10,305 nucleotides of DNA from an uncultured Eubacteriales bacterium (GCA_934256695.1 CAKQPE010000066.1:1-10305), one strand, 5' to 3'. Counted from the first letter of the stretch, positions 1-7,920 are shown. Numbers and translations: made by a program. Notes: generated by a model not told the origin, from the sequence alone.

Positions 1-1
1 A

Positions 2-1105
2 TACACCACCGAAGAATTAACAGAGCTTTCCGAGCTGATACTCGGTTCTGAGGAAAAGACAGTAAGCCTTGAATACAATCTTTTCTGCGAGGTAAGAAAC
101 ACTATTTCCTCAAAGGCGGAAAGGATACAAAAAACCGCCCATATAACGGCACAGATTGACGTTTTACAGTCATTGGCAGAGGTTGCACAGAAACAGGATT
201 ATGTTAAGCCTGTTGTTGACGAAAGCGGAATAATTGACATTAAAGACGGCAGACACCCTGTAGTTGACAAAATGCTAAACGGCTCGTTTATATCCAACGA
301 TACATTTCTGGATAAAGACGAAAACAGGCTTTCCATAATCACAGGTCCTAACATGGCGGGTAAATCCACCTATATGCGTCAGACGGCATTAATTACCCTT
401 ATGGCACAGATAGGAAGTTTCGTTCCTGCATCATCTGCCCATATAGGCGTTGTAGACAGAATATTTACCCGTGTAGGTGCGTCAGATGACCTTGCCAGTG
501 GACAGAGTACCTTTATGATTGAAATGATAGAGGTATCAAATATTCTTAACAACGCAACGGAAAACAGCCTTGTTATTTTGGATGAAATAGGCAGAGGAAC
601 AAGCACCTTTGACGGACTCTCAATAGCATGGGCTGTAATAGAATACATAGCCGACAAAAAGCTTGTAGGTGCAAAAACTTTGTTTGCAACCCATTACCAC
701 GAAATTACGGAGCTTGAAGGAAAATTAAGCGGAGTTAAAAACTACTGTATAACCGTTGAGGAACATAATGACGATATAGTTTTCCTCAGAAAAATAGTCC
801 GTGGAGGAGCAGACAACAGCTATGGTATTCAGGTAGGAAAGCTTGCAGGACTGCCGAAGAAGGTTATTAAACGTGCCCATGAAATATTAAAACAGCTTAA
901 TACTGCCGATATAACAAAAAAGGCTAAAAAAATATCAAAACAGTCCGAAGAAGAAATAGAAAAAACATCTCAGCAGATGGATATGTTTACAATGAACGAA
1001 ACACAGATAATAGACGAGATAAACAAAATTGATGTTATGAAGCTTACACCTATAGAAGCATTGCAGGCATTGTTTGACCTTCAGAAAAAAACAAAAGGTT
1101 TATGA
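2..1105 (+). CDS. mutS: DNA mismatch repair protein MutS, C-terminal part (5' end outside window)
   Basis: MutS recognises mispaired or looped bases and uses ATP to recruit MutL. The reading frame is open from base 2, giving the last 367 residues, roughly the C-terminal 40% of a typical protein of about 850-900 residues. It begins in the clamp/lever region and runs through the ABC-type ATPase. Visible motifs are Walker A GPNMAGKST (344-370), the DDLASGQSTFM signature, Walker B LDEIGRGTSTFDG (Asp codon at 581) and the ATHYHE switch histidine (codon at 692). The variable tail carries QMDMF (974-988), which fits the QL[SD]LF beta-clamp-binding pattern, and ends in the usual helix-turn-helix dimerisation segment (LTPIEALQALFDLQK). 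An internal ATG exists at 173, but homology continues upstream of it, so it is not the start. The mutL start lies 17 bases after the stop. Identification is firm. Confidence 0.98.
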   Translation, partial: YTTEELTELSELILGSEEKTVSLEYNLFCEVRNTISSKAERIQKTAHITAQIDVLQSLAEVAQKQDYVKPVVDESGIIDIKDGRHPVVDKMLNGSFISNDTFLDKDENRLSIITGPNMAGKSTYMRQTALITLMAQIGSFVPASSAHIGVVDRIFTRVGASDDLASGQSTFMIEMIEVSNILNNATENSLVILDEIGRGTSTFDGLSIAWAVIEYIADKKLVGAKTLFATHYHEITELEGKLSGVKNYCITVEEHNDDIVFLRKIVRGGADNSYGIQVGKLAGLPKKVIKRAHEILKQLNTADITKKAKKISKQSEEEIEKTSQQMDMFTMNETQIIDEINKIDVMKLTPIEALQALFDLQKKTKGL

Positions 1106-1110
1106 TTTTA

Positions 1111-1115
1111 CGGAG
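1111..1115 (+). promoter_or_regulatory. Ribosome binding site that sets the mutL start
   Basis: CGGAG lies 7 bases before the ATG at 1123. No comparable site precedes the earlier in-frame ATG at 1102, which overlaps the mutS stop. This supports starting MutL at 1123, giving the family-typical N-terminus MSIIHILD. Confidence 0.75.
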
Positions 1116-1122
1116 TTTAGAT

Positions 1123-3084
1123 ATGAGTATAATACATATTCTTGACAACAATACAATAAATAAAATTGCCGCAGGGGAAGTGGTTGAAAGACCAAGCTCG
1201 GTAGTAAAAGAGCTTGTTGAAAACTCTATTGACGCAGGAGCTGGTGCGGTTACGGTGGAGATACGTGACGGCGGAACAAGCCTTATACGTATTACCGATA
1301 ACGGAAGCGGAATTTCTCCCGAAGATATAGAAACGGCTTTTATCCGCCATGCCACAAGCAAAATAGAAAAAATAGATGACCTTGAAAACGTAATTTCCTT
1401 GGGATTCAGAGGTGAGGCTCTTGCCAGTATTGCGTCTGTTTCGCAGGTGGAAATGATAAGCAAGACAAAGGATAATTCTGTGGGGACAAAAATAGAAATT
1501 GCCGGCGGTAATATTCTGAATAAATCGGAAACCGCCGCAAATACAGGAACGGTAATATCCGTTAAAAACCTTTTTTATAATGTTCCCGCAAGACGTAAGT
1601 TTCTTAAAAAGCCTTCTACGGAAAGCGGCTATGTATCCGATGTGGTAAACAAGATTGCTCTTGCTCACCCTGAGGTATCCGTAAAATATATAAATAACTC
1701 CAACACAATGCTTCATACAAGCGGAAACGGAGATTTAAAAACGGCGTTTTTCCACATATACGGAAAAGAAATGCTTTCCCAGATGCTCGACATTGATGTT
1801 GAAGAAAACGGAATGAGACTTTACGGCATAACGGGAAAACCACAGCTTTCCAGAGGAACACGAGCTTATGAAAACCTTTTTATAAACGGAAGATTTATAA
1901 AAAACGAAACTGTTTCCCAAGCTATAGAGGACGCTTATAAAACAAGGCTTATGATAGGTAAATTTCCTGTTTTTGCCCTTAATTTTTATATTCCGCCGGA
2001 ATATATAGACGTAAATGTTCATCCTGCAAAGCTTGAAGTACGTTTCAGGGATAACGATGCTGTTTATGATTTTATATATACGGCTGTTCTTGAAATCTTT
2101 AAGGATAAGGTTCTTATACCAAATGCCGATTGGGACAGCAAAAATTCAAATGAAGTAACTGAACTTAAAAAAGATGAAATGTCAAATGAAACAAATGACA
2201 TTTTGAAAAATATTGATTTAAGTCTTTATAAGTCAAATGAAATAACCGATAAAGAAAGTTCGTTGCCGGATAATGAAGAAAAGCCGAAAACAGAATACAA
2301 AACTTCTTACGGAAAATATAATTCCCAAGAGGAAGAAAAGTCCATTGAGGAGTTGAGAAATCTTTATAAATCGGCAGAACTTTCCGATATTCCAAACATG
2401 AATAACCATAAGCTGAGACAGGAAAGTAATGTTCCTTATATTAAACAGCAGGCTGTTCAGCAGGAAATTCTTCAAACCGAAAAAGAAGAACAAAACAAAC
2501 CGTTTTTTAATAATTACAGAATTATAGGTCAGATTTTTGCAACCTACTGGATAGTTGAACAGGGCGAAAGCATATTTCTTATTGACCAGCACGCAGCCCA
2601 CGAAAGAGTTCTTTATGAGCGTTTTATGAACTCATTTAAATCAAGCTCTGTTATGACTCAAAAACTTATTGAGCCGCATATGCTTAATTTATCGGCTTTT
2701 GAGAAGGATACTATAGACAAAAATATGGATATTCTCAATAAATCGGGCTTTGAAATAGAACGAATTACCGATAATGATTATGCTCTTACGGGAGTGCCGT
2801 TTATATTCAAAAATCCCGAATCTATAGGATTTTTCAACAGCATTATAGATATTCTCGGCGAAAAACAGCTTGATTCAGTTATGGATACAAAAATACTTGC
2901 CGTTGCCACAATGGCTTGCAAAGCTGCCGTAAAAGCAAATGACAGATTAAGTCTGCAAGAAGCGGCAGGTCTTATAGATGAGCTTCTGAAACTGGAAAAT
3001 CCTTTCAGTTGTCCTCACGGCAGACCGACAATTATAGAACTTACAAAATACGAACTTGAAAAGAAATTCAAAAGGATACAGTGA
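1123..3084 (+). CDS. mutL: DNA mismatch repair protein MutL (endonuclease type)
   Basis: MutL couples MutS mismatch recognition to strand incision. From the ATG at 1123 it is 653 residues, normal for the family. The N-terminal GHKL ATPase shows E33-N34 in ELVENSIDAG, DNGSGI (59-64), RHATSKI (75-81), GFRGEAL (94-100) and the later LFYNVPARRKFLK motif. A Lys/Glu-rich low-complexity linker (about residues 340-460) joins it to the C-terminal dimerisation/endonuclease domain. That domain has the metal-binding DQHA(x)2E(x)4E motif (DQHAAHERVLYE, 488-499), the ACKAAVKAN motif (598-606), CPHGRP (630-635) and a terminal FKR. These mark a nicking MutL, as in bacteria without MutH. QKLIEP (513-518) aligns with the beta-clamp-binding QEMIVP that I recall from Bacillus subtilis MutL. 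A longer start at 1102 is possible but unlikely. Confidence 0.97.
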   Translation: MSIIHILDNNTINKIAAGEVVERPSSVVKELVENSIDAGAGAVTVEIRDGGTSLIRITDNGSGISPEDIETAFIRHATSKIEKIDDLENVISLGFRGEALASIASVSQVEMISKTKDNSVGTKIEIAGGNILNKSETAANTGTVISVKNLFYNVPARRKFLKKPSTESGYVSDVVNKIALAHPEVSVKYINNSNTMLHTSGNGDLKTAFFHIYGKEMLSQMLDIDVEENGMRLYGITGKPQLSRGTRAYENLFINGRFIKNETVSQAIEDAYKTRLMIGKFPVFALNFYIPPEYIDVNVHPAKLEVRFRDNDAVYDFIYTAVLEIFKDKVLIPNADWDSKNSNEVTELKKDEMSNETNDILKNIDLSLYKSNEITDKESSLPDNEEKPKTEYKTSYGKYNSQEEEKSIEELRNLYKSAELSDIPNMNNHKLRQESNVPYIKQQAVQQEILQTEKEEQNKPFFNNYRIIGQIFATYWIVEQGESIFLIDQHAAHERVLYERFMNSFKSSSVMTQKLIEPHMLNLSAFEKDTIDKNMDILNKSGFEIERITDNDYALTGVPFIFKNPESIGFFNSIIDILGEKQLDSVMDTKILAVATMACKAAVKANDRLSLQEAAGLIDELLKLENPFSCPHGRPTIIELTKYELEKKFKRIQ

Positions 3085-3090
3085 TTTAAT

Positions 3091-4038
3091 ATGACTGAAA
3101 AAAAACCTCTTGTTATAATAGCAGGCCCTACAGCCTGCGGAAAAACGGCTTCATCGGTACTTCTTGCAAAAAAAATAGGCGGAGAAATCATTTCTGCCGA
3201 TTCAATGCAGGTTTATAAGTATATGGACATAGGTACGGCAAAAATACGTGAGGAAGAAAAAGAAGGTGTTCCTCACTATATGATTGACGAATTTATGCCC
3301 GATGATGAATTTAATGTAAAGATATTTCAGGAAAAAACTCTCGAATATATGGAAAAAATATATTCAAGGGGACATATTCCCATACTTGTAGGCGGAACGG
3401 GATTTTATATAAATTCTGTGGTTTACAATAATAATTTTATGGAAACCGAAAATAATGACGGCATAAGAAAACAGCTTGAAAAAGAAGCCGAAGAATTCGG
3501 TGCGGAATATGTATATGAAAAGCTGAAACAGGTTGATAAGGAATATGCCGAAAATATACATTATAATAATGTAAAAAAAGTTATAAGGGCTTTGGAATTT
3601 TATATGCAAACAGGTCAAAAACTTTCCGAGCATAATGAGACACAGCAAAAAAACGAATCGCCTTATAACTGTGCGTTTATTATTTTAAATATGGACAGAC
3701 AAAAACTTTATGACCGAATTAATTTAAGGGTTGATCTTATGCTTAAAGACGGTCTTGAAGAAGAAGTAAAAAAACTTCTTGATATGGGCTATTCAAAAGA
3801 CCTTGTTTCCATGCAGGGATTGGGATATAAAGAAATGGTACCGTATATCGAAGGCAAAATTACCCTTGTCGAAGCAGCTGAAGAAATTAAAAAACGTACC
3901 AGACATTTTGCAAAACGTCAGCTTACATGGTTTAAACACCAGACAGATGACGGTTTTTGGCTTGACATAACGGGAAAAGAGTCTGTTTATGCCGCAGAAA
4001 AAATGTTTGATTACATTAAAGAAAAGAAATTGATTTAG
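3091..4038 (+). CDS. miaA: tRNA dimethylallyltransferase MiaA
   Basis: MiaA transfers a dimethylallyl group from DMAPP to N6 of A37 in tRNAs reading UNN codons, the first step towards ms2i6A; it acts in the cytoplasm. The product has 315 residues, a normal length. It shows the P-loop GPTACGKT (12-19), the substrate-binding DSMQVYK (37-43) carrying the expected Asp, GGTGFYI (101-107), a central tRNA-binding insertion, then SMQGLGYKEM and the KRTRHFAKRQLTWFK block that closes the catalytic domain. The gene starts 6 bases after the mutL stop. The nearest purine-rich site, AAAGGA (3071-3076), is 14 bases from the ATG, which is long, so translation may depend on coupling to mutL (inference). No frameshift or missing motif was seen. 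Confidence 0.97.
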   Translation: MTEKKPLVIIAGPTACGKTASSVLLAKKIGGEIISADSMQVYKYMDIGTAKIREEEKEGVPHYMIDEFMPDDEFNVKIFQEKTLEYMEKIYSRGHIPILVGGTGFYINSVVYNNNFMETENNDGIRKQLEKEAEEFGAEYVYEKLKQVDKEYAENIHYNNVKKVIRALEFYMQTGQKLSEHNETQQKNESPYNCAFIILNMDRQKLYDRINLRVDLMLKDGLEEEVKKLLDMGYSKDLVSMQGLGYKEMVPYIEGKITLVEAAEEIKKRTRHFAKRQLTWFKHQTDDGFWLDITGKESVYAAEKMFDYIKEKKLI

Positions 4039-4047
4039 GAGATACAA

Positions 4048-5334
4048 ATGGATAGGCTTGAAAACTTTATACTTGAAAATTTTAAAATAGACAAAAATGT
4101 TCTGGATTATGCTTTAAAGTGTGAAAAAGAAATTGAAAATAAATTTGATGAAATAGACCGTATTACGGAATATAATCAGCTTAAAGTCCTTAAAGCAATG
4201 CAGAAAAACAAACTTAGTGATGCTCATTTCGCTTCCACAACAGGATATGGCTATAATGATTTAGGCAGAGACACTCTTGAGCAGATTTATGCAGATATAT
4301 TCCATGCGGAATCTGCTCTTGTAAGACCACAGATAATATCCGGTACTCACGCTCTTACCGTTGCTCTTGCCGGAAACCTTCGTCCCGGAGACGAAATACT
4401 TTCTCCTGTGGGAATACCTTATGATACTTTACAGGGTGTTATAGGCATAAGGGAAGAAAAGGGCAGTCTTAAAGAATACGGAATAACATACAGACAGGTT
4501 GACCTTCTTCCTGACGGAAGTTTTGACTATGAGGGAATAAAAAAAGCAATAAACGAAAAAACAAAACTTGTTACCATTCAGCGTTCAAAAGGCTATGAAT
4601 GGAGAGAGTCACTGCCTATAGAAAAAACAGCAGAACTTATTAAGTTTGTAAAAAGCATTAAACCTGAGGTTATATGTATGGTAGACAACTGCTACTGCGA
4701 ATTTGTCGATTATATAGAGCCTACAGATGTAGGTGCAGACCTTGCAGTAGGTTCTCTTATCAAAAATCCCGGCGGCGGACTTGCTCCTATAGGCGGATAT
4801 ATTGTAGGAAAAGATGAATATGTGGAAAATGCCGCAGTCCGTCTTACTTCTCCCGGACTTGGAAAAGAAGTGGGTGCAACACTTGGAATAAATTCACTTC
4901 TCATACAAGGACTTTTTAATGCTCCGCAGGTAGTAAACGGAAGTTTAAAGGGTGCTGTTTTCCTTTCAAAGCTTTTTGAAGGTCTCGGTTTTGATACAAT
5001 TCCTACATCAGATGAAAAACGTGCCGATATAGTTCAGGCAATACAGCTTAAATCGGCAGAAAACGTAATTGCTTTCTGTCAGGGAATACAAAAAGGTGCT
5101 CCCGTAGACAGCTATGTTACACCTGAACCTTGGGATATGCCCGGATACGATTGCCCTGTAATAATGGCGGCAGGTGCTTTTGTTCAGGGTTCATCAATAG
5201 AGCTTAGTGCCGATGCTCCTATAAAACCGCCGTATAATGTATATATGCAGGGCGGATTAAGCTGGCACCATGCAAAAATAGGTATAATCATAGGATTACA
5301 GACTATGGTTGACAAAGGTCTTATTAAATTATAA
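4048..5334 (+). CDS. Methionine gamma-lyase family PLP enzyme (PF06838, 'aluminum resistance' / YnbB-like)
   Basis: The product has 428 residues and is a fold-type-I PLP enzyme of the family annotated as methionine gamma-lyase or aluminum-resistance protein. Family hallmarks are an N-terminal helical segment, FASTTGYGYNDLGRDTLE (about 61-78), the PLP-phosphate loop SGTHAL (98-103), the PLP-ring aspartate D213 in MVDNCYCEF, and the Schiff-base lysine K239 in GSLIKNPGGGLAP. The C-terminal QGGLSWHHAK segment is also typical. The substrate is not proven for most members; carbon-sulfur lyase activity on methionine or a related amino acid is inferred from the family name. A good AGGAG (4037-4041) overlaps the miaA stop, 6 bases from the ATG, so it is co-expressed with mutL-miaA. 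In B. subtilis the homologue ynbB also lies near miaA, but hfq and hflX lie between; here it directly follows miaA. Confidence 0.9.
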   Translation: MDRLENFILENFKIDKNVLDYALKCEKEIENKFDEIDRITEYNQLKVLKAMQKNKLSDAHFASTTGYGYNDLGRDTLEQIYADIFHAESALVRPQIISGTHALTVALAGNLRPGDEILSPVGIPYDTLQGVIGIREEKGSLKEYGITYRQVDLLPDGSFDYEGIKKAINEKTKLVTIQRSKGYEWRESLPIEKTAELIKFVKSIKPEVICMVDNCYCEFVDYIEPTDVGADLAVGSLIKNPGGGLAPIGGYIVGKDEYVENAAVRLTSPGLGKEVGATLGINSLLIQGLFNAPQVVNGSLKGAVFLSKLFEGLGFDTIPTSDEKRADIVQAIQLKSAENVIAFCQGIQKGAPVDSYVTPEPWDMPGYDCPVIMAAGAFVQGSSIELSADAPIKPPYNVYMQGGLSWHHAKIGIIIGLQTMVDKGLIKL

Positions 5335-5383
5335 TAAACTCTGATTTTTAAAATATTAACTTTAAACAGAAAAGGGGATATAT

Positions 5384-6901
5384 ATGAAAAAATTAAGACT
5401 TATGGCTGCTGTAACAGCCGTTGTTTTAGCAATATCATCGGTATCGGTATTTGCCGCACCGACAACTTCTTCACAAAACAGCTCATCATCGGCAGTTTCT
5501 TCGTCCGATAAAGCAGTAACACCAACTCCTGCAACAGTACAGTCTGTACCGGAACCAACAGTATTTGCACAGGCTGCTGAGCTTGTTGAGGCAGAAAGCG
5601 GAAAAGTTCTTTACAGTAAAGACCCGACAAGAAAAATGTATCCGGCAAGTACAACAAAAATAATGACTGCTCTTGTTTTCCTTGAGCATTTCAATAAAGA
5701 TGACGTTATAAAAGTAGGCACCGAAGTAAACGAAGTAAGCCTTGACTCAAGCAAAGCAGGTCATAAAGTAGGCGAATCAATACTTGCCGAAAACCTTGTA
5801 CGTGGACTTATAATACCGAGCGGGAATGACTCTGCTGTAGTTGCGGCTTGTGCCGTTGCAAGAAAAATCAAAAATGATAATTCAATCGGTCTTACCGAAA
5901 GCGAGCAGATTTTTGCTGATTTAATGAATAAAAAAGCAGAAGAACTTGGCTGTAAAAATACTCATTTCGTAAATCCTCACGGATACCATGACGATAATCA
6001 TTATACCTGTGCCGAAGATATGGCAAAAATTGCGGCAGAAGGCATAAAAAATGACCTTATAAAACAGGTCGCAGCAGAAAAAAGCTATTCCGGCAACGGT
6101 ATGGGTTCTGCAAACAAAGACGGTCTTATAACACAGGACTATAACTGGACAAGCCATAATCTTCTAATTACTAATTCCGAATATAACTATCAGTATGCAA
6201 CAGGCTTAAAAACAGGTTTTACAGATGAAGCCGGAGACAGTGTTGTTGCAACAGCTGAAAAAGACGGAGTTAAGCTTATAGCCGTTATTTATAATTCCGA
6301 AGATCCAAACAGATGGCTTGACGCAAAAAATCTTTTTGAATACGGTTTCAATAACTTCGGATACTTCACCTTGACAAAAGCCGGTGATCCGGTAGCAACG
6401 GCAAATCTTGTATACAATAAATCCGCAGGTGGTAATACTCTTGATCTTGTTACAAAAGAAGATGTAAATCTTTTCCTTTCAAAAACAGAAGTCGGTTCTG
6501 TAACATCATCTGTAGAAGTAACAAATGACGAGCTTTTGTATACAAAGGATAAAGATGCTTCGGCAGATACAATTACATTAAAAGCACCTATAGACGAAGG
6601 TGCCGAAATCGGAACGGTTTCATATAAAGATGCTGATGGAAATGTTATTGCACAGACAAAGGTTTATTCATCAAGAGCTGTCGAAAAAGCAAATCTTTTT
6701 ATGCGGATTATATATGGTATTAAAAATGCCATTGTAGGTTTTGTAAGCCATATAAGCATATTAAAAATTGTTGCCGTTATCGTAATAATTGTTGTAATCA
6801 TAATAATTATTATTTTCTTCAAGAACAGAAACGGCGGCGGCTATGGCGGAGGATATTATTCAAAACCTAAATACAGATATAAAAGACGTGGAAGATTTTA
6901 A
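5384..6901 (+). CDS. Serine-type D-Ala-D-Ala carboxypeptidase (DacF/PBP5-like, low-molecular-weight PBP)
   Basis: This enzyme removes the terminal D-Ala from peptidoglycan stem peptides outside the membrane. The 505-residue product has a Sec signal peptide with probable cleavage VFA-AP after residue 24, followed by a Ser/Thr/Pro-rich linker to about residue 60. The penicillin-binding triad is complete: STTK (S89, K92), SGN (146-148) and KTG (276-278). A PBP5-type C-terminal beta domain follows (about 330-440), then a very hydrophobic Val/Ile membrane segment (about 462-479) and a Gly/Tyr-rich, strongly basic tail (NGGGYGGGYY then KPKYRYKRRGRF). A true transmembrane anchor with this tail differs from the amphipathic helix that tethers E. 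coli DacA. AAAGGGGA (5371-5378) ends 5 bases before the ATG. The 49-base gap after the lyase gene shows no clear promoter, so co-transcription is possible. It could equally be named dacA, dacB or dacF. Confidence 0.95.
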   Translation: MKKLRLMAAVTAVVLAISSVSVFAAPTTSSQNSSSSAVSSSDKAVTPTPATVQSVPEPTVFAQAAELVEAESGKVLYSKDPTRKMYPASTTKIMTALVFLEHFNKDDVIKVGTEVNEVSLDSSKAGHKVGESILAENLVRGLIIPSGNDSAVVAACAVARKIKNDNSIGLTESEQIFADLMNKKAEELGCKNTHFVNPHGYHDDNHYTCAEDMAKIAAEGIKNDLIKQVAAEKSYSGNGMGSANKDGLITQDYNWTSHNLLITNSEYNYQYATGLKTGFTDEAGDSVVATAEKDGVKLIAVIYNSEDPNRWLDAKNLFEYGFNNFGYFTLTKAGDPVATANLVYNKSAGGNTLDLVTKEDVNLFLSKTEVGSVTSSVEVTNDELLYTKDKDASADTITLKAPIDEGAEIGTVSYKDADGNVIAQTKVYSSRAVEKANLFMRIIYGIKNAIVGFVSHISILKIVAVIVIIVVIIIIIIFFKNRNGGGYGGGYYSKPKYRYKRRGRF

Positions 6902-6950
6902 AAAATAAATTCAGAAAAATTATTTTCAAAAAATCAAATATTATGCTATA

Positions 6951-6988
6951 GCAAAAAATCCGTATATTTATATATATGGATTTTTTGC
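6951..6988. terminator. Terminator-like hairpin between convergent genes, probably bidirectional
   Basis: A perfect 11-bp inverted repeat, GCAAAAAATCC (6951-6961) and GGATTTTTTGC (6978-6988), encloses a 16-base AT-only loop apart from one G. It sits 49 bases after the carboxypeptidase stop and 175 bases beyond the amidase stop on the other strand. The six-T run is inside the stem on both strands, so either direction gives the same structure. This is a weaker terminator layout than a GC stem with a free T run. Confidence 0.6.
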
Positions 6989-7025
6989 TGTTAATGAATC
7001 TTTTTGATTAATATACCGAGAAAGA

Positions 7026-7081
7026 GAGGTATATCTATTTATTCGTAAAACACAACTTTTGCGAAGAAATAGATATATTTT
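7026..7081. repeat. Long near-perfect hairpin in the convergent intergenic region
   Basis: TATATCTATTTATTCG (7030-7045) pairs with CGAAGAAATAGATATA (7062-7077), with one mismatch. A G-T pair and four A-T pairs (AAAA 7047-7050 with TTTT 7057-7060) extend it inward to a six-base loop, CACAAC. Outward it extends by four weaker pairs, three of them G-T, to 7026/7081. The total is about 25 bp. It could be the terminator for the leftward amidase transcript, a processing structure or a small repeat. No clean T run follows on either strand, so I call it a repeat rather than a terminator. The 262-base gap 6902-7163 otherwise holds the 6951 hairpin, an imperfect tandem 10-mer ATATCATTTT/ATATCATTTC (7091-7110) and a 10-base palindrome at 7134-7143. 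Confidence 0.65.
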
Positions 7082-7163
7082 AAACAATTTATATCATTTT
7101 ATATCATTTCTTTGTAATCCATACATTTTGCTATATAGCTATACAATATATTTGCGAATTTCC

Positions 7164-7745
7164 TTACTCTATAAATTCCGTTTCTATTGTATAATCATTT
7201 CCCACAGGTATTACAAACGGCAGATTAAAAAACTCCGCAACCGTTTCCGCCAGAACTTCCGCTATATTATCTATATTTTCTTTTAACCACGCTTCATCTT
7301 CGGCGTTGTCGTGGTAAGCCGTTTCAATCAATACAGCCGGAGCTTTTGTACGGCGTATTTCTCCAAGTGACGTTGTGGGAACAACTTTTACTTTGTCAGA
7401 ATCATAATATATTTTTTTGTAGTTTTCAGCCAGCATATCGGCAAACAATTTTCCCAGATAACTTACCGGACTGTAATATATATCTACTCCCGATAAATCT
7501 CCTTTTAATCCTTCCGGTGCGGCATTTGAATGAATTGCCAGATGCAAATCGTAATTTCCTTCATTTGAGTCTGCTATTGCCTGCGACACAGGCTTTGATG
7601 AATCGTTTCTGTCAAAATCGATTCCCGAAGCTTCAAGATACGGTTCCATAGCGTCTGCAATCAAATTCATATAATATTCTTCGTCACCGCCGTTAAGATA
7701 TTTGTTGTATTCCTGAACAGATGGACTTAAATAAATTTTTGGCAT
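7164..7745 (-). CDS. N-acetylmuramoyl-L-alanine amidase (amidase_3-like), short form without signal peptide
   Basis: Amidase_3 enzymes are zinc hydrolases that cut the bond between N-acetylmuramic acid and L-alanine in peptidoglycan. The 193-residue product is a bare catalytic domain. It has E22 or E23 in GGDEEYYMN as likely zinc ligand, H72 in LAIHSNAAPEG as the second histidine ligand, and E141 in APAVLIETAYHDN as the catalytic glutamate. The usual first-ligand HGG motif is replaced by IYLSPSVQEYNKY; a SPSxQxxN opening occurs in a clostridial subgroup as I recall it. There is no signal peptide, membrane segment or wall-binding repeat, so export, if any, must use another route, or it acts on internal or recycled material. 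The start is well supported by GGGAG (7752-7756), 6 bases from the ATG. It is a single gene with terminators on both sides. Confidence 0.85.
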   Translation of the reverse strand: MPKIYLSPSVQEYNKYLNGGDEEYYMNLIADAMEPYLEASGIDFDRNDSSKPVSQAIADSNEGNYDLHLAIHSNAAPEGLKGDLSGVDIYYSPVSYLGKLFADMLAENYKKIYYDSDKVKVVPTTSLGEIRRTKAPAVLIETAYHDNAEDEAWLKENIDNIAEVLAETVAEFFNLPFVIPVGNDYTIETEFIE

Positions 7746-7775
7746 TGTATGCTCCCAAAGTTTGTATTTTTATAT

Positions 7776-7804
7776 ATAGTATTTAATAACTTTGGTTTTG
7801 ACAC
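7776..7804 (-). promoter_or_regulatory. Weak promoter candidate for the amidase gene
   Basis: On the - strand, GTGTCA (7799-7804) and TACTAT (7776-7781) are separated by 17 bases, each matching 4 of 6 positions of the sigma-A consensus. The -10 lies about 30 bases upstream of the amidase start. In such AT-rich DNA chance matches are common, so this is only a candidate. The presence of a terminator just upstream (7879-7920) argues that some promoter must lie between it and 7745. Confidence 0.3.
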
Positions 7805-7878
7805 AAAAATATAATTAGTTTACCATAATAATATTATGTAAATATTTTTATATGATTTAAATATTTTATCAATAATTA

Positions 7879-7920
7879 AAAACAAAGATACTTTGAATTA
7901 ATCCAAAGTATCTTTGTTTT
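7879..7920 (-). terminator. Rho-independent terminator of the folC-small gene-TPR operon
   Basis: A perfect 17-bp inverted repeat, AAAACAAAGATACTTTG (7879-7895) and CAAAGTATCTTTGTTTT (7904-7920), has an 8-base loop. On the - strand the stem runs into TTTT and then TTAATTATT, as expected for intrinsic termination of leftward transcription from the TPR gene. On the + strand it also ends in TTTT, so it could act both ways. It separates the TPR operon from the amidase gene. Confidence 0.8.

Noticed and set aside
1102..1122. Upstream ATG as the mutL start
   Set aside because: It overlaps the mutS stop but lacks a ribosome binding site, while the ATG at 1123 has one and gives the conserved N-terminus.
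1117..1716. 199-codon open frame on the - strand inside mutL
   Set aside because: It is antisense to strongly conserved GHKL ATPase sequence and its translation is Cys/Tyr/Phe-rich without motif; a shadow of mutL.
5335..5383. Promoter for the carboxypeptidase gene
   Set aside because: The 49-base gap is AT-rich but I find no paired -35 and -10 with proper spacing; only the ribosome binding site is convincing.
7059..7286. 75-codon open frame on the + strand starting in the intergenic hairpin
   Set aside because: It starts inside an inverted repeat and runs antisense into the amidase 3' end; the composition is that of translated AT-rich spacer.
7346..7651. 101-codon open frame on the + strand antisense to the amidase
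   Set aside because: It mirrors conserved amidase motifs on the other strand and has no supporting context.
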